A stretch of 64,000 nt of DNA from JAAZZY01 sp964612505 (lineage in GTDB: Bacteria; Chlamydiota; Chlamydiia; Chlamydiales; JAAZZY01): NCBI GenBank assembly GCA_964612505.1, contig CAZTEX010000001.1, positions 310,001 to 374,000 on the forward strand, written 5' to 3'. Position numbers and translations under genes: made by a program. Positions 53,089 through 62,669 of this stretch are shown here, piece after piece. Every line of letters starts with the position of its first letter. The stretch's first letter is position 1. Below the pieces are notes generated by a model, which made no database searches, was not told the DNA's origin, and worked only from the letters and a program-made list of their open reading frames with translations.

Positions 53089-54021
53089 ATGTTATCAACA
53101 TCTCTTCAAGCACCAACTAGTGAAACCAGACTTGGCCATACATCTGGAGCAAGCGGACAAAGGCTTTTTCTACAAGGATCTACAAAAGGCATTCGCGTTG
53201 CCTCGACTCTTCACAAAATAGGTCAGTGGTTTTGCTCTAAATTCGGTGGCAAAGAACGTTATGTAATCCAGCTTGAAATAGCCGGTGTCGGTAAGGTAGA
53301 AGTCAATGCAAACAGTTTTAAGAAACACCTCGCAACTCATGATGTAGCTCGTGCTTATTTCAATAATATAAGAATTTGCCAAGAAACTCAAGAAGGGGCC
53401 CCTACCCCCGTCACTTTTCAGATTCAAGCACCTGACTTGGCTGCTGCTAATGTAGCTTACGAAGCTTTTAAAGATAAAGCAAGAGAGATGAATGGAGATG
53501 AAAGTCCCGTAAGTAAAGGAGTTGCTTTATTAGCTATAACTGCAGGATTAGATGCTCACTCTCGAGCGTATCCATCTACCGAAGCATTGCAAAGCACACT
53601 TCGCCCTGTTTTACCAGAACATAATATCCATAACCCAACTGCAAATATCATTTTCCAAGCCCCAGCGGGAAGAAATTGGGAAAGAAAAGCTTCTAACTTT
53701 GCTTATGAACGCTCAGCAGCTTGGAAAAATCTATACCAACACGTGTTGACAGCAGCATCTCAGACGAGACCTTCAAAACCTGCCACTAGCAGACCTGCAA
53801 CACCATCTGCAAGGCTATCCGCAGAGGTTATCACCCCTGAAGCCGATAAGCTTACACAAGATGAGCCTGCTGGAAACTTCTCTAACTTAGCAAAGCACGT
53901 AGCTATAGCGACTGTAGCAGGAGCTGTTGGACTTGCAGTAGCAGGAATTCCTGGTTTATTTGGTGCTGGCTTAGTTTACTTAGGATCTAAAGCTTACAGT
54001 TCTTTACAGTCAACAAGCTAA
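53089..54021 (+). CDS. Unknown protein with C-terminal hydrophobic hairpin
   Basis: A 310-residue protein of no recognised family. The N terminus is Ser/Thr-rich with no signal peptide. Residues 55-210 look like a soluble mixed alpha/beta domain. A Pro/Ala/Ser/Thr linker follows (about 222-250), then a C-terminal hydrophobic hairpin (about 268-303) with VAIATVAGAVGLAVAGIPGL and a second Gly/Leu-rich half. Such a C-terminal hairpin occurs in chlamydial inclusion-membrane proteins, but most carry it near the N terminus. The perfect promoter suggests high expression, and a strong terminator follows. Secretion is inferred only. Confidence 0.65.
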   Translation: MLSTSLQAPTSETRLGHTSGASGQRLFLQGSTKGIRVASTLHKIGQWFCSKFGGKERYVIQLEIAGVGKVEVNANSFKKHLATHDVARAYFNNIRICQETQEGAPTPVTFQIQAPDLAAANVAYEAFKDKAREMNGDESPVSKGVALLAITAGLDAHSRAYPSTEALQSTLRPVLPEHNIHNPTANIIFQAPAGRNWERKASNFAYERSAAWKNLYQHVLTAASQTRPSKPATSRPATPSARLSAEVITPEADKLTQDEPAGNFSNLAKHVAIATVAGAVGLAVAGIPGLFGAGLVYLGSKAYSSLQSTS

Positions 54022-54055
54022 TTGTCTCATTTTTTTAAAGCATTCAACGTTCTTC

Positions 54056-54109
54056 GTATTCTTATCGAATTTCACTTCGATAAGAATACCTTGACTTTTT
54101 AAAAGTCAA
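54056..54109 (+). terminator. Double hairpin terminator
   Basis: A perfect 14-bp stem (54056-54069 and 54076-54089) with a 6-base loop is followed at once by a second palindrome (54091-54099 and 54101-54109). It lies 35 bases after the stop of the unknown gene at 53089-54021 and before glgP. Confidence 0.75.
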
Positions 54110-54153
54110 TTTGATAGATGCACATTATCTTAATCATTTAAAAATGAGATGAT

Positions 54154-56778
54154 ATGCATTATAAATCTTTGAAGCGTCCCGGTAATAAGCTTAAAACGAA
54201 AATCAAAGAGTCCGGCGTTCAGCTCTTTCATCCCGGCATGGATATCGAAAGTTTAAAACGATCGATTGTCAACTGCTTGCGTTATGAAGAAAGTAAAGAT
54301 GAAGAGACTGCTATTGAAGAAGATTATTTGCATTCACTCGCCTGGTCGCTAAAACATCGCCTTGTTGATCGCTGGATTGAAACACAAAAACATTACCACG
54401 AGTCAGATGCCAAACAAGTCTTTTATTTATCGCTTGAATACCTTACAGGGCAAGCGATGAAAAAAAATATGCTCAATCTAGGTATCTTAGAAAACTGTCG
54501 AAAAGCCTTAGAAGATTTAGGCTTAGATTTAGATCAAATCTGCGAATTTGAGCATGATGCCGCTCTTGGAAATGGAGGATTAGGGCGTCTTGCTGCCTGC
54601 TACTTAGATTCGATGGCTACGGTAGGGCTTCCAGCTCATGGGTATGGCTTGCGGTATGAATATGGTATTTTTAAACAAATTATCGAACACGGCGCTCAGA
54701 TTGAACAGCCAGACAACTGGCTCAAAGAGGGTTCCATTTGGGAAATTAAACGCCCAGAACATGTTCATGAAATTCATTTTCGGGGTCGAGTAAAACAAAA
54801 AACGCGTGCTGATGGTACTGTTTTTCACCAGTGGACTGATACTGACGTTGTGTTAGCTGAAGCTTACGACATCCCCTATATTGGCTATGCTACAAACAAT
54901 GTAAACACACTGCGCTTATGGAGCGCCGAGCCTATACAAGGATTTAACTTAGAATCTTTTAGTCATGGCGATTACTTGCAGGCTGTCGAAGAGGCTGCCC
55001 TTTCTAAAACCATTACACGTGTTCTTTATCCCAATGATTCTATTGACAAGGGGATTGAACTGCGCCTATTTCAAGAATACTTCCTCGTTTCTGCTTCGCT
55101 CCAAGATATTTTAAGCCATTTTAAGTACAAGGGGACAGATTTTGAGGAGTTTCCTAATAAAGTAGCCATTCAACTCAATGACACCCACCCTGCTTTAGCC
55201 ATTCCTGAATTAATGCGTCTTTTAACAGATATTGAAGGAATTGAATGGCACAAAGCGTGGGCTATTTGTCAAAGAACCTTTGCTTATACCAATCACACTG
55301 TTTTGCCTGAGGCTTTAGAACGTTGGTCTATTACCCTTTTTGAGAGAATTCTCCCTCGTCATTTAGAAATTATTTATGAAATCAATAGTCATTTTATGCG
55401 TGAAGCTGCGAATCGCCATCAAAACGATAAAGATCTTTTAAGACGCATTTCTATTATTGAAGAAGATCATAATGGTAAGCGGATCAATATGGCAAACCTT
55501 TCAATTGTAGGGTCCCATAAAGTAAATGGTGTTTCCGAACTCCACACCAAAATTTTAAAGGAAAGCATCTTTAAAGATTTTAACGAAATTTTTCCTGGAC
55601 GCATTATTAATAAGACTAATGGTATTACACCACGTCGCTGGCTCGCTCAATGCAACTACAAATTAACTTTGTTATTTGAGAGTAAAATTGGCAAAGATTT
55701 TTTAAAGAATTTAGATATGCTTAAAGAGCTTAAGCCGTTTGTTGAGGATGAAAAATTTATCGCAGATTGGCAGGCTATTAAGCTTTATAATAAAGAAAAA
55801 TTGGCCAAATATATTCAGCAGGAAATGAAGCTGACTATTAATCCTAATATGATGTTTGATATTCAAGTCAAACGCATCCACCAATATAAGAGACAACTTT
55901 TAAACCTCTTTCATGTTGTTGCCATGTATATTAAGATTAAAAAAGATCCTAAGGGGGATCATGTCCCTCGCTGCGTCATCTTTGGTGGAAAAGCGGCCCC
56001 CTCTTATATCGTGGCTAAAAATATTATCCGCTTGATCAATATGGTTTCATATGTGATCAATGCCGATCCTGATCTGGATCCATTTTTAAAAGTTGTTTTT
56101 ATCCCCGATTATAAAGTGTCTTTAGCTGAAAAAATTATCCCTGCAGCAGATCTTTCTGAACAAATTTCAACAGCAGGCTATGAAGCTTCGGGAACTGGCA
56201 ATATGAAATTTGCTCTTAATGGCGCTCTTACGATCGGCACACTCGATGGGGCCAATGTAGAAATGGCTCAAGAAGTGGGCGCTGAAAATATGTTTATTTT
56301 TGGAAAAAAAGCTCATGAAATAGAAAAAGCAAAAAAAGAGGGGCACAATCCTCAGCAAGAAATAGACAAAGATCCCCAACTCAAAGAGGTCATTGAACTC
56401 ATTGAAAATGGCCACTTTAATTTAGAAGAGCCACAAATGTTTAAACCGATGATGGAGGCAATACGCCAGCAAGACCCCTATTTCATTACTCTAGACTTTA
56501 ATGAATATGTTCAATGCCAAGAAAGGGTCAACCAGCTCTATAAAGATCAAAAAGGATGGGCTAAAAAAGCCATTTTAAATTCTATCAATATGGGAAAATT
56601 CTCTTCTGATCGTGCTGTAAGCGAATATGCTGAAGAAATTTGGAATGTCAAACCGATCAAAATGCCAGATATTCATTATGCTGTTCCTTCAGCTGAGCAC
56701 CCATATGCAGACGTCCCTGAAAACCCAAGTGGCCATCCCAATGATCCTAATCACAAAAATGGTCACGGTTTATTTTAA
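54154..56778 (+). CDS. glgP: Glycogen/starch phosphorylase (GT35)
   Basis: PLP enzyme that releases glucose 1-phosphate from glycogen. The 874 residues include NLGxLENCRKAL-type N-terminal motifs, FEHDAALGNGGLGRLAACYLDS, NDTHPALAIPELMR and the PLP site EASGTGNMKFALNG with Lys685. It is longer than most bacterial forms (about 800-850), partly because of a C-terminal tail rich in His, Pro and Asn (HPYADVPENPSGHPNDPN, then NHKNGHGLF). Glycogen metabolism is conserved in Chlamydiae. Its 3' end overlaps the convergent yggS by 9 bases. Confidence 0.95.
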   Translation: MHYKSLKRPGNKLKTKIKESGVQLFHPGMDIESLKRSIVNCLRYEESKDEETAIEEDYLHSLAWSLKHRLVDRWIETQKHYHESDAKQVFYLSLEYLTGQAMKKNMLNLGILENCRKALEDLGLDLDQICEFEHDAALGNGGLGRLAACYLDSMATVGLPAHGYGLRYEYGIFKQIIEHGAQIEQPDNWLKEGSIWEIKRPEHVHEIHFRGRVKQKTRADGTVFHQWTDTDVVLAEAYDIPYIGYATNNVNTLRLWSAEPIQGFNLESFSHGDYLQAVEEAALSKTITRVLYPNDSIDKGIELRLFQEYFLVSASLQDILSHFKYKGTDFEEFPNKVAIQLNDTHPALAIPELMRLLTDIEGIEWHKAWAICQRTFAYTNHTVLPEALERWSITLFERILPRHLEIIYEINSHFMREAANRHQNDKDLLRRISIIEEDHNGKRINMANLSIVGSHKVNGVSELHTKILKESIFKDFNEIFPGRIINKTNGITPRRWLAQCNYKLTLLFESKIGKDFLKNLDMLKELKPFVEDEKFIADWQAIKLYNKEKLAKYIQQEMKLTINPNMMFDIQVKRIHQYKRQLLNLFHVVAMYIKIKKDPKGDHVPRCVIFGGKAAPSYIVAKNIIRLINMVSYVINADPDLDPFLKVVFIPDYKVSLAEKIIPAADLSEQISTAGYEASGTGNMKFALNGALTIGTLDGANVEMAQEVGAENMFIFGKKAHEIEKAKKEGHNPQQEIDKDPQLKEVIELIENGHFNLEEPQMFKPMMEAIRQQDPYFITLDFNEYVQCQERVNQLYKDQKGWAKKAILNSINMGKFSSDRAVSEYAEEIWNVKPIKMPDIHYAVPSAEHPYADVPENPSGHPNDPNHKNGHGLF

Positions 56779-57417
56779 ATCTAAAAAGCGGCGGCCGATA
56801 CGAACAATGTCGGCCCCTTCTTCAATGGCAATCTCATAATCTTGGCTCATGCCCATCGAAAGATGCCAATCTTTTTTTCCAAAATCATCTTTGATCTGAC
56901 TGAGTTTAGCAAAAGTTTCTCTCACCGTATCTTTAGAAGCTTCAAAAGGAGCCATGGTCATCAGCCCACAGATCTGAACATTTGAAAATTGAGAAATGAT
57001 AGGAACTGCTTTTTGACACTCTTCAACGGAAAAACCATTTTTTGACTCTTCTAAAGAGGTATTTACCTGTAGTAAAATTTTTTGCAGATGAGAGCTTCTT
57101 TCTGAAATTCGCTGAGCTAGCTCTATTGAATCCACTGAATGGATTAAATAAAATAAATCAATCGCTTTGTTAATCTTATTTTTTTGAAGATGACCGATAA
57201 AGTGCCAGCGAATATCAGAGGGTAGTTGTGAGATTTTTTCTAAAGCATCTTGGATGCGATTCTCACCAAAATCGCGCTGCCCCATGGCATAGAGCTTCAG
57301 TATTTGTTCAATATTGAAATACTTAGAGGCAACGACAAGTTGCACCTCTTTTTTTGTTTTACCAAGTTTTTGAAGTAGAGGCTCTAGTTCAGTAAAAAAT
57401 TGATCAATAACGTTCAT
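56770..57417 (-). CDS. YggS-family PLP homeostasis protein
   Basis: A 215-residue single-domain PLP-binding protein of the YggS/PROSC family, thought to control PLP supply rather than to be an enzyme. The PLP lysine is Lys32 in VVASKYF; GQRDFGENRIQDA, WHFIGHLQKNKI and LSMGMSQDYEIAIEEGADIVRIG match the family. It overlaps hemL by 4 bases, so the two are likely translated together, and it converges on glgP with a 9-base overlap. Confidence 0.94.
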   Translation of the reverse strand: MNVIDQFFTELEPLLQKLGKTKKEVQLVVASKYFNIEQILKLYAMGQRDFGENRIQDALEKISQLPSDIRWHFIGHLQKNKINKAIDLFYLIHSVDSIELAQRISERSSHLQKILLQVNTSLEESKNGFSVEECQKAVPIISQFSNVQICGLMTMAPFEASKDTVRETFAKLSQIKDDFGKKDWHLSMGMSQDYEIAIEEGADIVRIGRRFLDLK

Positions 57418-58697
57418 TGCTTTTGAATAAATTCAATAATGATCTGTTGCACATAATCTAAATGGTCTTGGCTATGAGCCCTTGTCATAAAGGCAGCTTC
57501 ATGAGGATAGGGTGGCCAATAAATTTTTCGTTCTAATAAATAATTAAAAAACTTCCAAAACATCTCTTTATCCGATGACTGTGAGTGCGCCATATTACTC
57601 ACTTTTTCTACACCAAAAAACAAAGTAAACATTGACCCTACATCTTGAATGCATGCTTTCAAGGAACTTTGCTGAATAGCTTTTCGAATAGGCTCAATAA
57701 AGTTCAATGTTTTTTGACGCAAGAATCTATAAAAGTCTGGTTGCCCAATTTCATTCATGACAAAATAACCTGCTGCCATAGCCAGAGGATTACCTGAAAG
57801 AGTTCCTGCTTGATAAACAGGACCTAATGGAGAAAGCATCTCCATAATCTCTTTTTTTCCTCCATAAGCGGCTACAGGAAAACCACCCCCTACCACTTTT
57901 CCAAGGCAGGTTAAGTCAGCTTTGATGCCATAGTGTTGCCCGGCTCCCCCAAGTCCTACTCTAAACCCTGTCACAACTTCATCAAAAATAAGCAGCGTTC
58001 CATTTTCTTCTGTGATCTTGCGCAACGATTCGAGATATTTTTTTTCTGCAGGAACGACCCCCATGTTTGCAGCAACCGGTTCAATAATAATAGCTGCTAT
58101 TTTGTCTTTATATTTTGGATCAGCAAATAAACTTTCTAAAGCTTCTAGATCATTATAGGGCAAATTTAATGTATATTCTACAGAAGCTTTAGGAATTCCT
58201 TTACTGACCGCTTGATAAGTGGCAAAACCCGACCCTGCTTGAGTGAGTAGAAAGTCAGCTCCCCCATGGTAATTACCAACATATTTTACAATGTAATCTC
58301 TACCGGTAAATCCCCTGGCCAATCTGAGAGCAAACATCGTAGCTTCTGTTCCAGAAGAACAAAAGCGGAGCATTTCAATATTTGGCATGTAGCTAATAAT
58401 TCTTTTAGCAAGCTTATGCTCATAAATACTCGTTATTCCATAAGAGGTCCCTTTTTTCAAAAGACCAGCGAGTTCATCCATAATTTTAGGTTCAGCGTGT
58501 CCTAAAATTAAAGCCCCCCATGATGCACAAAAATCGATATATTCATTGCCATCAATATCTTGTAACAGATCTTGGCAAGCAGATTCTATGATTAAGGGAA
58601 TTTGTTTTGATCCATATAAAGCTCGCATTGGAGAGCTGACGCCACCTGGCATCATTTGGCAAAGTTCGTTATAAATGCTTTTTGTTTTCAGACGCAT
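57414..58697 (-). CDS. hemL: Glutamate-1-semialdehyde 2,1-aminomutase
   Basis: PLP/PMP enzyme that converts glutamate 1-semialdehyde to 5-aminolevulinate in tetrapyrrole synthesis. The 427 residues have SSGTEATMFALRLARGFTGR, LIFDEVVTGFRVGLGGAGQHYGI and the PLP site CLGKVVGGGFPVAAYGG with Lys267. The length and motifs are normal. It overlaps yggS by 4 bases, and both depend on PLP. Confidence 0.95.
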   Translation of the reverse strand: MRLKTKSIYNELCQMMPGGVSSPMRALYGSKQIPLIIESACQDLLQDIDGNEYIDFCASWGALILGHAEPKIMDELAGLLKKGTSYGITSIYEHKLAKRIISYMPNIEMLRFCSSGTEATMFALRLARGFTGRDYIVKYVGNYHGGADFLLTQAGSGFATYQAVSKGIPKASVEYTLNLPYNDLEALESLFADPKYKDKIAAIIIEPVAANMGVVPAEKKYLESLRKITEENGTLLIFDEVVTGFRVGLGGAGQHYGIKADLTCLGKVVGGGFPVAAYGGKKEIMEMLSPLGPVYQAGTLSGNPLAMAAGYFVMNEIGQPDFYRFLRQKTLNFIEPIRKAIQQSSLKACIQDVGSMFTLFFGVEKVSNMAHSQSSDKEMFWKFFNYLLERKIYWPPYPHEAAFMTRAHSQDHLDYVQQIIIEFIQKQ

Positions 58698-58815
58698 AAA
58701 ACCCTCTTTTTTTTATTTGCAAAAAAAAAGGTTTATAACAACAGGACTTTTAAAATAAATAAAATTGATGTGCGCTAATTATTTTTATTATTGAGCGATG
58801 GAAAGAATTTAAATT

Positions 58816-60666
58816 TTAAGAACGAGCTCTTTTTTCAGCTTCAACAATTCTTAAAGCAGCATCTAAATGATAGTTATAGCCACCATTGGGATTTAGTCTT
58901 TCTGCTGGAACACCCTTTTGTAAACAGCTCACCATTTTAAGCGTGAGTGGATGCTTTCTCAAAGTTTCTAATTGCTCTGCAGACATTGGATTTGCAGGAG
59001 TCGCCAGAGCCACTCTTGGCCCTTCAACTCGAGAAACTTCTTCTAAAGCCATGGCCCTTAAAGAAGGTGCAAGAATTGGATTGAGGGCGATCTCTTCTTC
59101 AGTAAATCCATTTCTTAATAAGAATCTGACAGCTTCCGTATTTTCACGTTGCCTTTTCAAAGGCCCTTCTACAGGTAATACTGCCGTGCTAAAAGCAGCC
59201 GCTGCTGCCATCGGTTCATCAGCTTCATCTTCAGATTGAGAATGAATAGATTGGGCATCTAAAGCAACTTCTAAATCTAAGGTAGGTCGCGCTGCTGGTT
59301 TTTTTCGCAAGAGATGAGTTTGCTGGGCCAGCTGCTGAGCTCTTGCTGCAATTTCTGATCGTCTTGTATTTTCAATCGAATCATCCTCTTCATCATCATC
59401 TGGATAGACGCGGTAGTCTAAATGATTTTCATCTTCTATTGCTTCATCATAAGTTGTAAATATGCTGTCACTGGCTGCTGCATTATCCGCAGTCGAAGAG
59501 GTCTTAAATTCTGCTTTGATGGTGAGTCCCAATTGCTTTGCTATGTGTGTGGTTAAATCAACTCCATGTTCAGGAGCTAATTTATAAGCACAAATAATAT
59601 CATCCCACTCACTGGTGGCGCTAGATCCCATTGGAGCGTGTCCTTTATTGATCAATTTTTGTTCTGTAAGTTGTTTTAATGAAAGGGTAATTGCTAGCTC
59701 TCGATATAGGTTAGGTAGTGTTCCAATGACATACAATCTTTTTGTAAGAGCTGTATTGGTCTCAACTAATTTTTGATTCAATTTGGCAATCTGTTGACTC
59801 AGTGTTCCAAAAAGTGAATCTTGCGAAGTCTCTTCTTCAGGAGTTGCTGCTGCCAAACGCTTTTTATTGGCTTCGATCTGCGCTTCATTTTGAGCGATCT
59901 GCTCTGTTATTTGTAAAATTTGAGGAGCTAGTTTTGTGTGATAATGCTCGCAAGCTTGATTTAATAAAGTTGGATTTTGCTGAAAATGATCCAGAATTTG
60001 ATTTAAATTTGCCGCTGAATTTCTTAAGGGTTTAGAGGGATTATTTGACCAGGCATGATCAGGCGCTATTGGCCGCCCATCTTTATTTCCTTCCACATCG
60101 CCAATCATATTTTCCCAATTAGAAGCCTTCAGTAAAGCTTGTGTAATCGCTGGGTTACTTACCGTAGAGACACTGTGTCCAACTTCCCGATATGTATAGA
60201 CTCCGGTCCCTTTGTCATTAAAAATCTCTTGGTTAGTGGTTGAAACGCGAGTAGCCATTTTAAGAGGCATTTGAGTTAATGAAATTCCTTGATCTTGAGC
60301 TTGAAGGGCAGCCTCAAGGTTATTGACAATCGCTTTTTCAAATTTGATCGTTTTTTTAAGTCCTGCAGAATCTGCTGAGCAATGTCTTAAAAGGCCCGCA
60401 ACAGCCCCGCTTTCCATTCCCTTAAAAGTTTCGATGATTTGAGGCATGATCTTTTGCATTGCCTCATCAGTGCGAGCTCCTAAGATTTCTACTGTCGTAT
60501 TGGGAGTTCCTTGCTTGCCTGCGCGAGTCACTTTAAGAGAGGTTATGTCAAACTCTCGCACTTCTGTATGCGTATGAACACCCTCGGTAAGCTCCACATT
60601 CAGTCTAAGAATATTGCTCTGAAAATCGTATGTACCGCCGATAATTTTTTGACTTATGCTTGTCAT
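58816..60666 (-). CDS. Large unknown protein, candidate secreted effector
   Basis: A 616-residue protein without a signal peptide or clear membrane segment and without a recognised domain. Residues 1-190 are mixed and rich in Thr, Ser and Gly. Residues about 245-330 are helical and rich in Gln, Leu and Asn, likely a coiled coil. An acidic stretch lies near 425-440 (YPDDDEEDDSIEN), and Ala-rich and Arg/Lys-rich helical parts follow to the C terminus. A good promoter (60695-60723) precedes it. The Ser/Thr-rich N terminus and lack of homology suit a type III effector, which remains inference. Confidence 0.65.
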   Translation of the reverse strand: MTSISQKIIGGTYDFQSNILRLNVELTEGVHTHTEVREFDITSLKVTRAGKQGTPNTTVEILGARTDEAMQKIMPQIIETFKGMESGAVAGLLRHCSADSAGLKKTIKFEKAIVNNLEAALQAQDQGISLTQMPLKMATRVSTTNQEIFNDKGTGVYTYREVGHSVSTVSNPAITQALLKASNWENMIGDVEGNKDGRPIAPDHAWSNNPSKPLRNSAANLNQILDHFQQNPTLLNQACEHYHTKLAPQILQITEQIAQNEAQIEANKKRLAAATPEEETSQDSLFGTLSQQIAKLNQKLVETNTALTKRLYVIGTLPNLYRELAITLSLKQLTEQKLINKGHAPMGSSATSEWDDIICAYKLAPEHGVDLTTHIAKQLGLTIKAEFKTSSTADNAAASDSIFTTYDEAIEDENHLDYRVYPDDDEEDDSIENTRRSEIAARAQQLAQQTHLLRKKPAARPTLDLEVALDAQSIHSQSEDEADEPMAAAAAFSTAVLPVEGPLKRQRENTEAVRFLLRNGFTEEEIALNPILAPSLRAMALEEVSRVEGPRVALATPANPMSAEQLETLRKHPLTLKMVSCLQKGVPAERLNPNGGYNYHLDAALRIVEAEKRARS

Positions 60667-60694
60667 AACTAAGTAACCCTCGCTATCTTAGCTA

Positions 60695-60723
60695 ATTATA
60701 GCTATTTTTTTAAAAAATATCAA
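60695..60723 (-). promoter_or_regulatory. Near-consensus promoter of the 616-residue unknown protein
   Basis: On the minus strand, -35 TTGATA (60718-60723), a 17-base spacer and a perfect -10 TATAAT (60695-60700). The ATG is 29 bases after the -10 box. Confidence 0.65.
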
Positions 60724-60767
60724 GTAAAAAACACCCTGTTTTCAAAAATTTCTAATGAATTAAGGGC

Positions 60768-60796
60768 TTGCTAATTGGTCTAGAATGACTTACTAT
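60768..60796 (+). promoter_or_regulatory. Predicted promoter of tamA
   Basis: The -35 TTGCTA (60768-60773) and -10 TACTAT (60791-60796) are 17 bases apart. It is back to back with the promoter of the divergent 616-residue gene. Confidence 0.5.
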
Positions 60797-60847
60797 GTAA
60801 AAATCAAATTGGAATTATTGGCGTAAACACTTAACTTTTAATCAATT

Positions 60848-62668
60848 ATGACAAGACTCTTCCTGAGAAAGCCCAATATTACCTTCCTTTTGATCTTTCT
60901 CCTTATCTTGCTAGGATTTAGACCATTTAAGCTCTGGGCCAAATCTCCCAAATATCGAGTAGAATTTAGAGGGGTCGGTAGCACCAGGCAATTGCGTTCC
61001 CTTAAAAACGCCTCCAGCTTGATTCGCTACAAAAAAAATGCCCCAAAATCCCTTTCAGCTCTTCGTTACCGAGCTGACAAAGACGTCCCTGAGTTTATTC
61101 AGGTCTTACATGCTTATAGCTATTATGATGCCTGCGTAACCACCCGAGCTTTTCGCGAAGACTCCGGACGCTATAAGATGGTCATAGCGGTGAACAAGGG
61201 AGACCCTTATAAGTTAAGCCAATTCAATTTTCAGCTCGTTGAAGAGGGCGGTAGTGAGCTATATGAAATTGAAAAAGTCAAGCTCCGAGAGCTAGGAATT
61301 AGACTGGGTAAACCTGCCGTATCCACTCAAATTGTCGACGCTGAAAAACAATTAATCACTCTTTTGAATCAAAATGGCCACCCTTTTGCCAAAATTAAAG
61401 ATCAGTCCATCTTAGTAGATCAAGCTCAAAAAACAGTCGCTGTTAATCTTCACATTGATGAAGGACCTATTGCCTATTTTGGCTCTGTAACCATTAAAGG
61501 GGGAGAAAGTGTCAGAAAGCGTTTTGTTACCAACCGAATTGCCTGGAAAGAGGGAGAGCTTTTTAGCACTAAAAAGATTTTAGAGACCGAAAAAAATCTC
61601 TATGACTCAGGTATTTTTGCCATCGTCTCTATTTCTCATGGCAAAGATTTGAACTCCTCTCAGGCTTTACCTATGAAGATTGACTTACTCGGCGGTAAAC
61701 ACAACAACTTCACGATTGGTGGAAGCTATACAACAACCTGGGAAGGCCTAGGGGGCTCAGCAAGCTGGCAAAACCTCAACATTTTTAAATTAGGTCTCAA
61801 CTTACAACTCAATTATGCAATCAACCAAAAAAGACAAGAAGCCGGTCTTGAATTTTTATTTCCTGACTTTTTTAGTGCTAAAAATAAATTAGTCGTTAAA
61901 TCAGAGGCGCTGATTCGCAACGTCATGCCCAACTATCAAGAAAAAGGGGTCGATACTAACTTATTTGTAGAGCGAATGTTTAGTCGTTATTATAAGATGT
62001 CTTTAGGATCTAGATTTGACCAATTTAGTACCACCGACTCTTTAAGAAATGGCTACTACTCTATTTTTGGCATCCCTTTTTTTGCCAACCTACAATCTTC
62101 TGATAAAGTACTTATTAATCCTACACAAGGGGGATGGTTCTCTCTTAATTTTACCCCTTATTTTGGCCTTAATCGCACAACAGACCATTTTGCTGAAATC
62201 AAGCTTGAGGGCTCCGTCTACCAATACTTGATCCCCTCTCGGCGAATTATCTTAGCCCTGAATGCCGTGGTGGGTTCTCTTTTTGGAAGCAGCCTTGATA
62301 ACATGCCTCCCTCCTATCGCTTTTATGCCGGTTCACCACAGCACCTGCGTGGATATCCTTATCAAAAAATAAGTCCTTTGAATGCTCATGGAAGAGAAAC
62401 AGGAGGACGCTCTTTATTTTTAGGGAGTATAGAACCACGGGTAATGATTCTTAAATCTTTTGCTATTGTTGGTTTTTTAGATGTCGGTAACGTTTATTTA
62501 AATACCTGGCCAGATTTTGATGAGGCCTTTGTGAAATCGGTGGGAGTTGGCGCGCGCTATTATTCCATTGTGGGTCCTTTAAGATTAGATATTGGCTTTC
62601 CTTTGGATAAAAGGCCCAATGTCAATCGCAATTACCAAATTTATTTTAGCATAGGACAAGCTTTTTAA
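60848..62668 (+). CDS. tamA: TamA-like Omp85 outer-membrane assembly protein
   Basis: A 606-residue Omp85 protein that, with TamB, helps insert or move envelope components. A hydrophobic signal sequence (about 1-31) is followed by three POTRA-like repeats (about 38-270; the last is FGSVTIKGGESVRKRFVTN onward) and a 16-strand-type barrel (about 280-606), ending in aromatic GQAF. The Omp85 loop motif LRGYPY is near residue 499. With only three POTRA units and a TamB-like gene 1 base downstream, TamA fits better than BamA. Confidence 0.88.
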   Translation: MTRLFLRKPNITFLLIFLLILLGFRPFKLWAKSPKYRVEFRGVGSTRQLRSLKNASSLIRYKKNAPKSLSALRYRADKDVPEFIQVLHAYSYYDACVTTRAFREDSGRYKMVIAVNKGDPYKLSQFNFQLVEEGGSELYEIEKVKLRELGIRLGKPAVSTQIVDAEKQLITLLNQNGHPFAKIKDQSILVDQAQKTVAVNLHIDEGPIAYFGSVTIKGGESVRKRFVTNRIAWKEGELFSTKKILETEKNLYDSGIFAIVSISHGKDLNSSQALPMKIDLLGGKHNNFTIGGSYTTTWEGLGGSASWQNLNIFKLGLNLQLNYAINQKRQEAGLEFLFPDFFSAKNKLVVKSEALIRNVMPNYQEKGVDTNLFVERMFSRYYKMSLGSRFDQFSTTDSLRNGYYSIFGIPFFANLQSSDKVLINPTQGGWFSLNFTPYFGLNRTTDHFAEIKLEGSVYQYLIPSRRIILALNAVVGSLFGSSLDNMPPSYRFYAGSPQHLRGYPYQKISPLNAHGRETGGRSLFLGSIEPRVMILKSFAIVGFLDVGNVYLNTWPDFDEAFVKSVGVGARYYSIVGPLRLDIGFPLDKRPNVNRNYQIYFSIGQAF

Positions 62669-62669
62669 A

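Noticed and set aside
58700..58740. Poly-A/T inverted repeat upstream of hemL, a possible terminator.
   Set aside because: It is mostly A and T runs with only a few G-C pairs, common by chance in this AT-rich genome.
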